Positions 1 to 11,300 of a DNA stretch of 64,000 nt are shown one piece after another. This DNA comes from JACKAQ01 sp965227145 (GTDB taxonomy: Bacteria; Calditrichota; Calditrichia; RBG-13-44-9; J075). The stretch spans positions 4,154,001 through 4,218,000 of the forward strand of contig OZ245730.1 in NCBI GenBank assembly GCA_965227145.1, read 5' to 3'. Made by a program: the position numbers and the translations under genes. The notes under the pieces were generated by a model. It did no database searches. It worked only from the letters and a program-made list of their open reading frames with translations, and had not been told where the DNA came from. Position 1 is the stretch's first letter; each line of letters opens with the position of its first letter.

Positions 1-690
1 CTGCGCGTTTGCGCGGAGAAAAAACCGGTAGTGATCAGCCAGGGACAGGTTGCGGCGTCCGGCGGTTACTGGATTTCCATGTATGGCGATACCATTGTTG
101 CCGCGCCAACCACCATCACCGGCTCCATCGGTGTAATCGGCGGCTGGATTTACGACAAAGGATTGAGCGGAAAACTGGGTATGACCGCCGATCACGTTCA
201 GCGCGGCGATCACGCGGATATGGGATTTGGCGTTACGCTGCCGCTGTTGGGCATCCGGGTTCCGGCGCGAAATCTGAACGATCAGGAACGCGAGCGAATG
301 GAAAAAGTGATCAAACAAATGTATGCGGAATTCGTGGAAAAAGTGGCGGACGGACGTGGAATGACAGCCGAAGCGATCGACAAAATCGGGCAGGGTCGCG
401 TGTGGAGCGGCACCGCCGGAAAAGCCAACGGATTGGTGGATGAAATCGGCGGGCTATCGCTATCGATCGATATTGCGCGAAAAATGGCAAAAATACCGGA
501 TGATCGAAGCTATAATCTTGTGGAAATTCCCAAATCGAAAGGCTTTATCAATCTCGATTTTCTGTCGCCGGTTTCGGTGAAATCGGAGCTGGAGCAGGAT
601 GCCACCATTCGGTTCATCAAAATGATGACGGAACGCCCCGGTTACCCGCTGCCGGTATTGCTGCCGGGTGATTATCCGGTTTTGGATTAA
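1..690 (+). CDS. sppA: Signal peptide peptidase SppA-type serine protease, C-terminal part
   Basis: The reading frame is open from the first base, so the gene starts outside the window and only its last 229 codons are seen. The stretch QVAASGGYW, with the serine of ASGGY as expected nucleophile, followed by TGSIGVIGGW, is the conserved core of peptidase family S49 (SppA/protease IV). These are membrane-bound or periplasmic enzymes that degrade signal peptides left after secretion. The downstream region (RVWSGTAGKANGLVDEIGG) matches the family block that carries on after the catalytic serine. The catalytic lysine and any membrane anchor would lie in the missing part. The next gene is convergent, and a 10-bp hairpin lies between them. 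Confidence 0.88.
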   Translation: MRVCAEKKPVVISQGQVAASGGYWISMYGDTIVAAPTTITGSIGVIGGWIYDKGLSGKLGMTADHVQRGDHADMGFGVTLPLLGIRVPARNLNDQERERMEKVIKQMYAEFVEKVADGRGMTAEAIDKIGQGRVWSGTAGKANGLVDEIGGLSLSIDIARKMAKIPDDRSYNLVEIPKSKGFINLDFLSPVSVKSELEQDATIRFIKMMTERPGYPLPVLLPGDYPVLD

Positions 691-711
691 TTCATTTTTT
701 TGTGACCCTCA

Positions 712-736
712 TAGAGGCAATCATGAATTGCCTCTA
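712..736. repeat. Palindromic intergenic element, GTAGAGGC family
   Basis: TAGAGGCAAT and ATTGCCTCTA form a perfect 10-bp inverted repeat around a 5-base loop, between two convergent genes. It could act as a two-way transcription stop, but neither side carries a strong T-run. Similar hairpins starting GTAGAGG or GTAGGG recur near 30.7, 49.4, 50.6 and 61.5 kb, so it is more likely one copy of a dispersed family. Confidence 0.6.
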
Positions 737-764
737 CAGGTAATACAGCCAAATTTTCAATCCG

Positions 765-2129
765 TCAAATCAACTCACCTTCGGCAACCGGCTGATGCTG
801 CTCCTGAAATTTCAATCCGGATTGTTCCAGTTCGTTGAGCACCGGTTCGTAAATCATCGGGTGCGTGGGAATGTGGCACCCGGAAATGGGCAGTTGATTG
901 GTCAAAATCAATTTTGTGGCAATAGCGGCGGGCATTCCCACCGTTTTGGACATCGCCGTAAAACCGCCGGGATTCCCGAATTCCACCAAAGTGGATTTGA
1001 TGCGCTCGCGCCGGTTACCCTGATCCGGGAAAACAGCTTCAATTTCGTGCTGCAAAATTACCATATCGCGCCCGTCTGCCGGTAACGGCAATTTTTTGAC
1101 GAGCAACTGGCTCATCACATCGGCTGCCGTTTGCACATTTCCGCCGATAATTTCGTCAGAAAACAATCCCAACCATTTCAGGTTTTCCATAATTTTTCCG
1201 GTCGGGCTGATGTGCAGATAATTGGCCACCCGGTTTTCCAACCGCGCACCGGGAACGTGCATCGAAAGGAACATTTGCAGAAAATCGCGATAGGTCATTT
1301 CGCCCAATCCCGAAACGGGCATGGTTTCGTTGGCGAGCCCGAGCCGCACAATCTGGTGCCAGGTTTCGCTCCATCCGGGATAACGCAGCGTTCCGCGAAT
1401 CATCGTTTTCACATCTTTCAAACCAAATAACTCTTTGTATAACAACGAGTTACGATTTGGGTATGCTTCCAACGTCCCGATGCCTTCAACTTCCACCGGC
1501 CAGGTTCGCTGGAACACATGCTGGTAGGGCAATAATTTGATGTGCCCGTCTTCGATATACAACGCACCCGCTTCCCCCGCGCGAACAACGTTCCGGGGAT
1601 TCCAGGTTATGCAATAGCGAAACGGATTGCTCTGCACTTCCGGCGCAGGAATGCCGCTGCCATACGATAAAAATGCGGTAACAATCCCGCCGCGATCGCG
1701 CACCTGCTGAATAAGTTTCATCGCGGACATGTGATCGATGCCCGGATCCAGTCCCATTTCGCTAAGCACCAGCAAATTGTGGCGATGCGCTTCCATATCC
1801 AAATCTTTGATGCGATCATCCATATACGATGCGGATACAAAGTTCGCGCCGTGGCGCAAACAATCGGTCGCTACCTGCGGATGGAACATCGGGGCGAGCA
1901 TGCTGACCACGATATCTGCTTTGCGGATTTGGCTTTCACGCATTTTGGCGTCGTTTACGTCGAACACCACCGCGCTGCCGTTTGGATGATTGCCAACAAC
2001 ACGTTGTGCATTTCCCAAATTCAGATCACCGACGGTTACAAACCAGTCGTGTGCTGCTGCATTTTCCAATAAATAATTGATCAAAAAGGGAGCGCTTTGT
2101 CCGGCTCCCAACACAAGAATTTGTTTCAT
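765..2129 (-). CDS. Saccharopine dehydrogenase-like oxidoreductase
   Basis: The 454-residue protein begins with an NAD(P)-binding Rossmann signature (KQILVLGAGQSAPFLINYL) and continues with family blocks such as MLAPMFHPQVATDC and LSEMGLDPGIDHMSA. The latter is typical of saccharopine reductases (Lys9/LysDH type). Such enzymes interconvert saccharopine with aminoadipate semialdehyde plus glutamate, or with lysine plus 2-oxoglutarate. Which direction and substrate apply here cannot be read from sequence. AGGAGGT lies 11 bases before the ATG. The Xaa-Pro-peptidase-like gene is just upstream on the same strand, 36 bases away, so the two may be cotranscribed. No other lysine-pathway gene is in the window. 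Confidence 0.85.
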   Translation of the reverse strand: MKQILVLGAGQSAPFLINYLLENAAAHDWFVTVGDLNLGNAQRVVGNHPNGSAVVFDVNDAKMRESQIRKADIVVSMLAPMFHPQVATDCLRHGANFVSASYMDDRIKDLDMEAHRHNLLVLSEMGLDPGIDHMSAMKLIQQVRDRGGIVTAFLSYGSGIPAPEVQSNPFRYCITWNPRNVVRAGEAGALYIEDGHIKLLPYQHVFQRTWPVEVEGIGTLEAYPNRNSLLYKELFGLKDVKTMIRGTLRYPGWSETWHQIVRLGLANETMPVSGLGEMTYRDFLQMFLSMHVPGARLENRVANYLHISPTGKIMENLKWLGLFSDEIIGGNVQTAADVMSQLLVKKLPLPADGRDMVILQHEIEAVFPDQGNRRERIKSTLVEFGNPGGFTAMSKTVGMPAAIATKLILTNQLPISGCHIPTHPMIYEPVLNELEQSGLKFQEQHQPVAEGELI

Positions 2130-2165
2130 ATTTGAATGAGACCTCCTGTTGCGTCGCGATAAATT

Positions 2166-3347
2166 CTATACAGCGAGAATCAGCGAATCCTGTATATCAC
2201 CGAATACCTTTACTTCGCCGTTTGGTAAAATGCAGATGTTAATTTCCGTGCGAACTGCCATATCGCCTTCCAGATAAATGCCCGGTTCCACCGAAAAACA
2301 GACACCGGGAACGAGCAGCCGTTCGTCTTTGGTTTCAAAATTGTCAATATTTGCGCCGTTGCCGTGCACATTTACGCCAATGGAATGCCCCGTGCGGTGC
2401 ACAAAATAATCACCGTAACCGGCGTTGATCACCACTTCACGGCAGGCGTCGTCCACTTCCCAGCCGTAACAAACTTCGCCGGCGGCGAAACGGGATTTCA
2501 CCAAATTCAGCGCGGCGTCGCGGGCATTGCACACTGTTTTGAAAATTTCCTGATATTTTGCCGGTGGATTTTCGCCAACGTAACCGCACCAGGTTACATC
2601 ATAATAAATGGCGCCGGGAGTGGTTTTCTTTGCCCACAGGTCAATCAGCACCGTATCGCCCGGTTTGAAAATGTGGCTGCCTTCGCGTTTCGGCTCAAAA
2701 TGCGGGTCTGCAGGATGCTCGTTGATGCCCACAATCGGTCCGTGACCTTCGCAAGTCAACCCTTCTTCCTCGAAGCGGTTCATAATATATTGTTGAAGTT
2801 CAAATTCGCTGAGCGGTGTGGCGGTGTGGATGGATTCGGTGATGCGGGCATATGCTTCATCTTTTATTTTCAGCACAATTTTACCGGCGTCGCCGTGGCT
2901 TTGGAAGCCTTTTTCGTCGATAAGCGCCTCAAATTCCTGAATGAGGTTTGCTGCGCTGAGCACATCGTAGCCAAAGCTGCGGATCAGCTCCACCGTACCA
3001 GCATCGACCATCGAAACATACGGGATGTTGTTCATCGGCGAGTAATTCATGGCAATTTTTTTGTGGCTACCCAACATCGCCTGAATTTGCGGGTGCAATT
3101 CCTTCCAGGCGCGATAGGTCAATTTTTTGCCGGGTAAAAAATCGAGCATGGTTTGTTCAACCATACTGACCAGTTTGATGGGTTCGCCTTCGGCGGGAAT
3201 AAAATAAAACCAGCGGCGGGAGGCAAATTTATGGGGATTTAACCCAACAATTTTCATTGCCAGCGGGTCGCGATTTCGGAAATCGTAGAGTAGCCAACCG
3301 TCGAATGATTGGGATTTCAGCGCTTCCTGAATTTTGGGAATGTTCAT
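2166..3347 (-). CDS. M24-family metallopeptidase (Xaa-Pro aminopeptidase-like)
   Basis: The 393-residue cytoplasmic protein has a creatinase-like N-terminal domain and a pita-bread M24 catalytic domain. The expected five metal ligands are visible: two Asp in DTVLIDLWAKK and IYYDVTW, His in HRTGHSIGVNVHG, and two Glu in SVEPGIYLEG and VRTEINI. It probably cleaves the bond before proline in small peptides. I place the start at the ATG at 3347 (MNIPKIQEAL) because AAGGAG sits 8 bases before it; an in-frame ATG at 3353 is too close to that site, and the one at 3374 has no such site. It lies directly upstream of the saccharopine-dehydrogenase-like gene. Confidence 0.86.
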   Translation of the reverse strand: MNIPKIQEALKSQSFDGWLLYDFRNRDPLAMKIVGLNPHKFASRRWFYFIPAEGEPIKLVSMVEQTMLDFLPGKKLTYRAWKELHPQIQAMLGSHKKIAMNYSPMNNIPYVSMVDAGTVELIRSFGYDVLSAANLIQEFEALIDEKGFQSHGDAGKIVLKIKDEAYARITESIHTATPLSEFELQQYIMNRFEEEGLTCEGHGPIVGINEHPADPHFEPKREGSHIFKPGDTVLIDLWAKKTTPGAIYYDVTWCGYVGENPPAKYQEIFKTVCNARDAALNLVKSRFAAGEVCYGWEVDDACREVVINAGYGDYFVHRTGHSIGVNVHGNGANIDNFETKDERLLVPGVCFSVEPGIYLEGDMAVRTEINICILPNGEVKVFGDIQDSLILAV

Positions 3348-3427
3348 CGGCATATCTCCTTGTTGCTTTCGCATGAGCCCAAAAATACAGTGGAGATGCC
3401 AACAAAATCAACAAGATATATAGAATA

Positions 3428-5089
3428 TCAGCGCAACCGGAATTCGAACCGTTCGATCACTTTGTAACTGACAGGATTTCCGTTGATGGTTCCCGGTTTG
3501 TAGCGATATTGGCGAATCGCCGTTTCCGCCGATTCTGAAAACGCTTCCGCATCGCTGCGCAGCACCCGGAAATTTTGCACTGAACCGTCTCTGCCGACCA
3601 AAACTTCTACCAAAACCATGCCTTCAACGCCGGTGCGCTGGTAAATTCGGGGATATTTCGGAACCACCCGGCTCACGTATTGGCGCTTTCCGCCGTCTAA
3701 AAATGTTTCGATCACCGGTTCATTCAACTGTGGTTGGGTAGCGGGTGCATTGGTAATCGCAGGTTGGCTATTTGCTGTATTTTCAACAGGTTGTGTTGCA
3801 GTGTTCGTTGTATTGTTTTGCGCAGGCGAATTGTTTTCCGCCGGTGGTAATTGAGTATTTTGCGGTGTGCTATTTCCGGTATTTGCCGGCGTAGTCGGCG
3901 TGGTGTTCGCGTTTGTCGCAGATCCGTTATCATTTGCCGGTTGAGCCGTGGTGTTTTCGGTAGCTGTCCGGTTTTCCGTTACCGGATTTTGGGTAACCGG
4001 CGGTGTGTTATTGGCGACTGGCGGTGTACTGCGGTTTTCCGCCGGCGGATTTGCGTTTTCTGTCCGGTTGTTTGTGGTTTCCGGGCGGGTTTGCCGGGTT
4101 TGAGTTTGTGGACGATCGTTACTGGCGAGCACCGTATTATTTTCCGGCGCGGCAGCAACCGGCTGGTTGATCGTTTCCCGTTGCCGGGTGGCTGCGTTTC
4201 TGTTCGCATTCGTGGTATTTGCCGCAACCTGCCCCAGCGAAACAACCGGCGTAAAAATTACGCTACCGTATTGTCCATTCTGGTTCCGGTCGTAAATGGT
4301 GCTGCTGATTTCGCTTTCGATGCCGGTATTCCAATAATTATTTTGGGTGTAAATATCGTATTGAGAGCGATTATAAATATTGTATTCAAAATTGTTGAAA
4401 ATATGGTTGCCACCGGCGGATTGTCCGGCTGCGACAGTGCTTCGCCCGAGATCGGGATTGGAGCGATCGTAAATCACAATTCCGTTGGTGTTTTGGCTGA
4501 TAACACTATTTTCCACAACCGCAGATGCAGCCAGCTCGCAGTTGATCCCGGCAAATCCGTTTCCGATCATCAGCACGTTTCGGATCAACGGCTTTGCCCG
4601 CAAAGTTGCGTTAATTCCGGCATAATAATTATATTGAAACGTGCAGTTCTCGACAACCGGCGAACTGCCGTAACACAATAATCCGTCATACGCATATTCC
4701 ACAACTACGTGCCTTAGAACAGATCCGTCATCGCGGGATTGAATAATAATGCCATACCAATCGTGCATTTGCGGAGAAGCAGCGGCGCTGGTAAATAAAA
4801 TTTGTCCACTCTCCCCTGCCCTGCCTTCGGCGATCAACGTTCCAAAAATTGTCAATTCAGACCGATCCGCCTGTTTGCCGCTGTTCGTGTTATCTTTTCG
4901 CGGGAGAAAAGAAATTTTGGTGCCGGGCAAAATGGTCAACGTTACCCCTTTTTCAACGGTAACATCGCCGGAAATTGTCACATTTCCAGACCAGTTTGTG
5001 TTTGCAGCAATTTTGCCAGACACTTCGATATTTTGGGCAAAAAGCCCGGTAGCAAACATAAAAAAAACGATTGTAACTGCGGATTTCAT
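3428..5089 (-). CDS. Exported beta-helix protein with C-terminal TonB domain
   Basis: Start chosen at 5089 because a clear signal peptide follows (MKSAVTIVFFMFATGLFAQ) and GGAG lies 8 bases upstream. The 553-residue product has three parts. Residues about 20-280 are a right-handed parallel beta-helix with pectate-lyase-like repeats such as VVENCTFQYNYYAGIN. Residues about 290-465 are a low-complexity linker rich in Asn, Thr, Pro and Gln. The last 85 residues are a TonB C-terminal domain (VVPKYPRIYQRTGVEGMV, ending in RYKPGTINGNPVSYKV). The layout implies a periplasmic protein whose TonB-like end contacts a partner. The usual N-terminal TonB membrane anchor is replaced by a cleavable-looking signal, so classical energy transduction is doubtful. 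The function is unknown. Confidence 0.8.
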   Translation of the reverse strand: MKSAVTIVFFMFATGLFAQNIEVSGKIAANTNWSGNVTISGDVTVEKGVTLTILPGTKISFLPRKDNTNSGKQADRSELTIFGTLIAEGRAGESGQILFTSAAASPQMHDWYGIIIQSRDDGSVLRHVVVEYAYDGLLCYGSSPVVENCTFQYNYYAGINATLRAKPLIRNVLMIGNGFAGINCELAASAVVENSVISQNTNGIVIYDRSNPDLGRSTVAAGQSAGGNHIFNNFEYNIYNRSQYDIYTQNNYWNTGIESEISSTIYDRNQNGQYGSVIFTPVVSLGQVAANTTNANRNAATRQRETINQPVAAAPENNTVLASNDRPQTQTRQTRPETTNNRTENANPPAENRSTPPVANNTPPVTQNPVTENRTATENTTAQPANDNGSATNANTTPTTPANTGNSTPQNTQLPPAENNSPAQNNTTNTATQPVENTANSQPAITNAPATQPQLNEPVIETFLDGGKRQYVSRVVPKYPRIYQRTGVEGMVLVEVLVGRDGSVQNFRVLRSDAEAFSESAETAIRQYRYKPGTINGNPVSYKVIERFEFRLR

Positions 5090-5290
5090 TACGCCATCTC
5101 CACTTTCATTTGGAAAGCTGCCATACCTGGTAAATGGATAGTTCGTGCATTTTCGCAAAAAAGCCCATTCTAACGAATTATGCAACCGGATGTTTGGAAC
5201 GTTGCCCTCTTCCCGTTTTCATGAATAAAATTGCACTGAATCAGCATTGTTTCTGTGACTGAAAACAATATTTATCCGGCTATGTTTATG

Positions 5291-5323
5291 ATAAAAAAAA
5301 AGGTCTGTAAACCTACAGACCTT
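5291..5323 (-). terminator. Rho-independent terminator of the chemosensory operon
   Basis: A perfect 10-bp stem (AAGGTCTGTA / TACAGACCTT, loop of four bases) is followed on the minus strand by a run of about seven T. It sits 41 bases after the stop codon of the CheA gene, so it closes the leftward operon. Confidence 0.85.
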
Positions 5324-5363
5324 CGTTAGATACAAATTTTTAGCAGATAACTGAACTTCTCAT

Positions 5364-8300
5364 TTAGATTTGGAAATCGATAAATTTTTCGAGTTGCTCG
5401 AACAATTCCCGGTCTTTAAACGGCTTGACGATGTATGCATCGGCGCCCAATTCCTGCGTTAGTTGCCGGAAATTTTCGCCGGCGCGACCGGTGAGCACGA
5501 TGATCGGGAACTGGTTAAACCGTTGGTCATATCGTACGGTTTCGATCAATTCGTAACCCGATAATTTTGGCATTTCGAGGTCGGTCACCATAATGTCAAA
5601 CTCTTGTTTATTAAGGAGTTCCAACGCCTCGTATCCATTCCGGGCGGTATCGGTGATGTATCCTTTTTGCATCAGCAAGCTGCTGATGTATTTGCGGATA
5701 CTCAACGAATCATCCACAATCAGCGCCACCGGTTTGCGACCTTCGATGCGTTTTTTGCGACGCGGCGGACCATCTGCGGCAGCAGATTTTTCGATAATCC
5801 GGCCACCCGGCGGCGGTTGCGGAACGGCAACCGGCTCGTCACCGGCACGCCCGCCTTTCTGGATATCCTGAATAATTTGTGGAATATCCAGCACCAGCAC
5901 CACTTGCCCGTCGGCCATTATCGAGCCACCGGAAATGTATTTCAAACGGCGCAATCCCGGACCAAGCGATTTGATCAAAATTTCTTCCCGGCGGATAATT
6001 TTATCCACCAGCAACGCCACACGATTGCCCTCGTCCTGCACCATAATTACCGGATAACTGACAGCCGCAGAGAGCAATTTGTCATCCGTTTCGCGCAGTT
6101 TGAGCAGTTTGGCCAGCTGCATTACGGGAATTTTGCGTTCGCGATAGCGAATAAAATAACGTCCGTCTTCCTTCAACAAATCCTGACCGCTAACATGCAG
6201 TGTTTCTTCAACTTGCAGCAACGGAACAGAGTAAACGTGACCGCTGACATCCACCAACATCGACTGGATAACGGACAGCGAAATAGGCACACGAATGCTG
6301 AAAGTGGTGCCTCTGCCCATTTCCGTGTACATCCGAATATCGCCTTTGGCTTTCTCGATTTGCGATTTCACCGCATCCAGCCCGACACCGCGACCGGAAA
6401 CCAGCGTCGTTTCCGTTGCCGTTGTGAAACCGGGATAGAAGAGGTAATCGAACAATTCCTGATCGGTCATGCTGTCGGCGTCTTTTTCGCTGAGCAATCC
6501 TTTTTGGATGGCTTTGGCTTTGATTTGCTCCAGATCGATGCCGCGTCCGTCGTCGCGAACTTCGATAATCACCTGATTGCGATCGCGATAAGCCTTGATT
6601 TCCAGCAATCCTTCCGAATGTTTGCCGGCGGCTTTGCGTTCCTCAACCGTTTCCAATCCGTGATCGAGGGCATTGCGGATGATGTGCAGTAACGGCTCGT
6701 ATAATTCATCGATGAGCGTGCGATCCATTTCCGTTTCCTCGCCGCGCAAGCTCAGCCGAATCTGTTTTTTCAACTGACGCGCCAAATCGCGAATCGGCCG
6801 GTGGAAACGCTGGAACAGCAGGTTGATCGGCACCAATCGCGCCTGCAAAATTTCATCGAGCAGCTCGTTGCTCAATTTGTTCAATTTCTGGAGATTTTCG
6901 TCATACGTTTTGCTGTTTTCGCGCAAGCTGTGGGTTACGGATGTCAGTTCATCCTGTAACGATTTCACATTTTTCAGCGCCCGCAGTAAGCTGTCAATTT
7001 GTTTTTTCAGCGCATCTGCAGCAGCAACAGAGGAAGTGCCGTTACGCAAATTATCATGAATTTTCCGTTCCTCACGGATTATCGCAGATAAATAATCCTC
7101 CGTTTCGCGGAATGATTTCATATTCGTGTTCAATACATTTATAAAATGTTTCAGTCCATCCAGCTGATTTTTGAACTGGTTATTGCCGATCACCGATTCT
7201 GCAGCAAGGTTTAGTAACTGATTCATTTTATTGATGTTAAGTCGCAGATATGTATCTTTCGCCGGCGCTTCGGCAAGTTCATCGGCGCCAACCATTCTCA
7301 CCGAGTCGTCATCGTCGGCTGCAACTTCGACAACTTCTTCCACCGGTTTAACTACTGGAATTGCGGCAACCCGTTGAGCAGCGAATTCTGCTTCTTCGGC
7401 ATCGCCGATCATTTCCTGATAATAGGCATCCAATCGTTCCATCAACTTTTGGAAATTTTTGGTCTTTTCCCGGCCCGATTCTTCCAGCGTTTTGATGCTG
7501 TATTGAATCTCGTCCATCACTTCAAACAGCAGATCAAACAATTCCGGCGCAAGCTCGCTTTTTTCCTGCAGATGCTTCTCCAAAATATCTTCGCTGCGAT
7601 GGGAAAGTCCCTCAATGCCGTGGGCGTAAACCATGCCGGATGAGCCTTTCAGCGTGTGCATGCAGCGCATCAAATGGTGTTGCAATTCCTCGTTTTGCGG
7701 CTCTTTTTCCAGCTTTATCATCAAATAATTGATATCGTCCAATTGTTCGCGGGCTTCCTGTAGATACAGCTCCAGCACCTGCGGCGAAACCTGCGGGCTT
7801 TCTTCTTCGCTGTCACTTTCTTCGTGATCTTCAACAAACGGCTCCGCTTCGACAGCAGCGGCATCAGGCGTTTCGGAAAGCGCCTGTGCAATGCTCGAGC
7901 TCGCGTTGGCAACCGGTTGTTCACTTTCGTCCGGCACAACCGAGGCAGCGGCGTCCGATTTCGTTTGGCGCGCAAGATGTTCCAATTGCTCCTGGGTTTC
8001 ATCGTATAAAGCTTTGGAAACCTTGAAGTTATCTGTCAAATGCCGAATAACGATCATGCCCCTTCGCGAAACCGGGATTATCTGTTTCAGATCCGTCAAC
8101 TGTCGCTGGGCAAGCTTTTCGAATACTGTTTCCATCGAATCTGCGATGGAACCGATTTCACTGATCCCGAGCATTTTGGCTGCTGCACGAATTTCGTGAA
8201 CCGCACGTTCGATCTGCTGAACAGCTTCTTTGTCGTAGGTAAATTTTTCGAGATTGGTCAGATTTTTCTCGACAACATCAAAATTGCTGCTCACTTCATT

Positions 8301-11300
8301 TTGGAAAATGCTCAGCAATTCGGGATCTTGCTCGCGCAGATAAACAAATTCTTCCGTATCGGCATATTCGCTGATTTGCGCTTCGGTGATACCCGTATTT
8401 GCCGCGATAAATTGTTCCAGTTCGTTGAGTACCGAGCTGCTGTCAACTTCGTGATTATTGACACGATCCTTTATCAGCAACACCATTTTCCGGAGAATGC
8501 TCAACAATTCGTTGTTTGCCGGAATGCTGCCGCTCTGGGCAAGATCGATGGTACGATCGATGGGATCGGTCAACTCCACCACATCGGATCGCCCGATCAT
8601 TTGCGCCGAGCCGCGCAGCGTATGCGCCGAAACGCCCAGGCCTCGCCAAACTTCGCGATCGGCAAGATCCGATTCCAGCGATCGTAAATATGATTCCATT
8701 TCGTTCAGATAGCTGAAGGCTTCCATCCGGAAAACGGCAATCATTTCCTCTTCTTCAAGCTCTTCCTCGGACGGTTCATTTTCAATCTCTTCAGCTAAAT
8801 TGGGTGAGTCCAGACCTTCCGCAAAATCAAATTCTTCCGTCGCTTCATCACCGGTTATTTCTACTGTTTCTGCCTCATCCGGTTGTTCAGCGTCGGTTTC
8901 GGCTTCATCTGTTTCATCACCCGCAATCGTTTTTTCGAGCCACTCAAGCTCTTCGGCGTCGTCAATTTCACCGACAAGGTCGTCGATATCTTCAAGCTCT
9001 TCATCTGTCTCAAATTCAGCGTATTCCGCTTCGATGGTTTTGATGATATCTTCATCCGATTCATCAACCAACTCATCCTCGATCATGTCTTCAACCGCTT
9101 CAACGGATTCTTCAATTTCATCGGTTTCCGTTTCAAAAATGTCTTCGATCGATTCATCATCCGGCAAATCATCAATAGATAATGTTTCTGTGTCTTCGCT
9201 TTCCTCCGGCACAATGGTCACCAGCAAATCAAATTCTGCGATAATTTCGTCAACATCAACAATTTCGTCCGGTTGATTGACAGACTGCCGTATTTGCTGA
9301 ATCACACTGCGCAAATCATCTGCGATCGCATCGTTTTCAGAAAGCGCTGCGACATCCGCCGAATCCAGCGCATTTTGGAGTCCGGTAGCAATATTTGCCA
9401 AACTGGTGCGATTGACCAGCATGCTGTTTTCCCGGAAAGTTTCCAGAAATTCAGCAAATTCGCCATTCAGCACATCTGCAATATCTGCGTCATCCGCTGC
9501 CAATGTTGCCTCCAACGCATCCAACTGGCGTTGAGTGACATCTGCAAAAGCATCTTCTGCCTCATCAATTCCAACGGTTCCGGTCAGTTCGGAATACATT
9601 CCGGTCAACTGATCGTTGTAATTTTGCCATACTTCCTGCGATTCGGTAACGTAGGATGTTTCCCAGCTTTTCAGAATATCCGCCAAAAATTGATGCTGTT
9701 CCGGCGCTAATTTTTCGAGTTGTCCCGGCGCGAAAAATTGCTGCATTTGCTGAACAGCGCGTCCGGCGATATCCGGCAACAGCAACGCATTCCAGTAATT
9801 CAGATTCTCGAAAACCGATGCAACGGCATCATCCGTTTGCGGCTGTTCGAGATGCGCTTGCAATTGCCGGGCAAAACGACTGACCACATCCTGAAATGCG
9901 GCTTCCAGCGTATCACCGGAATACACATTCGATACCGGTTCGGCGTCGAACAATCGCCCGTGCATTTCCGCCAGCGACCGGACAATATTTTGCTCCACCG
10001 CATCATATTTTCCGGCGATAACACCGTCCACATAATCGCGCATCAGGTTCAATAATTTGTCAAACGCAGTTTTTTCAGATTCAGGGAAGGATTGTTTTTC
10101 CTGCTGTAATTGGGCATACATTCTCAAAATCGTATCCGCAGCAGATTCAATAGCCGGATAATTGTGGATTTGCCCAAGGTCTTTCAATGCTTTCAGTGCA
10201 TCTTTTAATTGCAACGCCATATCCGCGTCGGTGGGATGATGCACCAATATTTCCACAGCTTCCGAAATTTCTTCGGAGTAGGATTCCAGTTCGCTAATCA
10301 CGTAATCACGCAACATATTGCGTCGTTCGCGAGCTTCTTCGCTATCATTTATCGCATGAGTGGAGCGCGATTCGCGATTGTTGATGCTCTCTACCAGAGA
10401 ATCCAGTTCACTGGCTTTTTCTTCAAATTGCGCTTCTTCTTCCGCATCTTCCGCAAATTCGTTATCTGCTTCTTCAAACATCGATTCAAAGGAAGGCTCT
10501 TCCGAAGATTCGGTTTCCACAACTTCAGCTTCAACCGATTCCGTTTCAGCCGATTCGGTATCCGCAAATTCTTCCGTTGTTTCATCCTCCGTTTCCGATT
10601 CGAACAGATCCGAAACTTCAAACGGTTGATCAATAAAAATATTTTTGAACGTTTTTGCCCAGGCATCAGCCTGTTTTTGGAAACCGCTCATATCCATATT
10701 GTCCGCATCGGCGGCAGACATTTGGGAAATAACGTACGTTGTCTGATAAAATCCGGAGGTTTCCGGGTGATCAACGCCCATTTCGATCAGATTGGCGATA
10801 TCGGGTTGTTGCAGCAATGCATTTGCGTAATTGACATATTTATATTGCAAATCATCCGGCAAATCTTCTGCATGGCTCGCGATTGCATCGTTCAGAATTT
10901 TTTCGCAACTTTCAGCACCACCGGCATCCGATTCAGCTAATTCTTTTTGTCCGGTTTTCGCATCGCTTTCCTGACCCAACTGGCTGAAAATTTCCCGTTC
11001 AACGGCTTCTTTCCATTCATCATTTTGGAGAAAAACCTCGAAAATTTCCAGAAAGTCGCGCACGCGGTCATCAATTTTTCCCATCGATTCTTCCGGCGAA
11101 ACAGTGCTGACGTGATCGATAATATCCGAAAAAAAGATTGCCAGATCGCTGGTGCTTTGAGCGCCTGCCAGATTTTCAATACTGACCAATGCATCATCTT
11201 CGCTTTCGAGAAATTCCAGCAATTTTCCCAAATATTTTTGGGCTTCGGCGCCATATTGCGCTTCTCCGCCCTTGCGAATTTTTTCCAGCAGCTCAAAATA

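Noticed and set aside
8800..9276. Serine-rich open frame on the plus strand within the CheA gene
   Set aside because: It is the antisense shadow of the acidic Glu/Asp region of CheA; repeated Ser runs arise from the complement of acidic codons, and there is no ribosome site or known domain.
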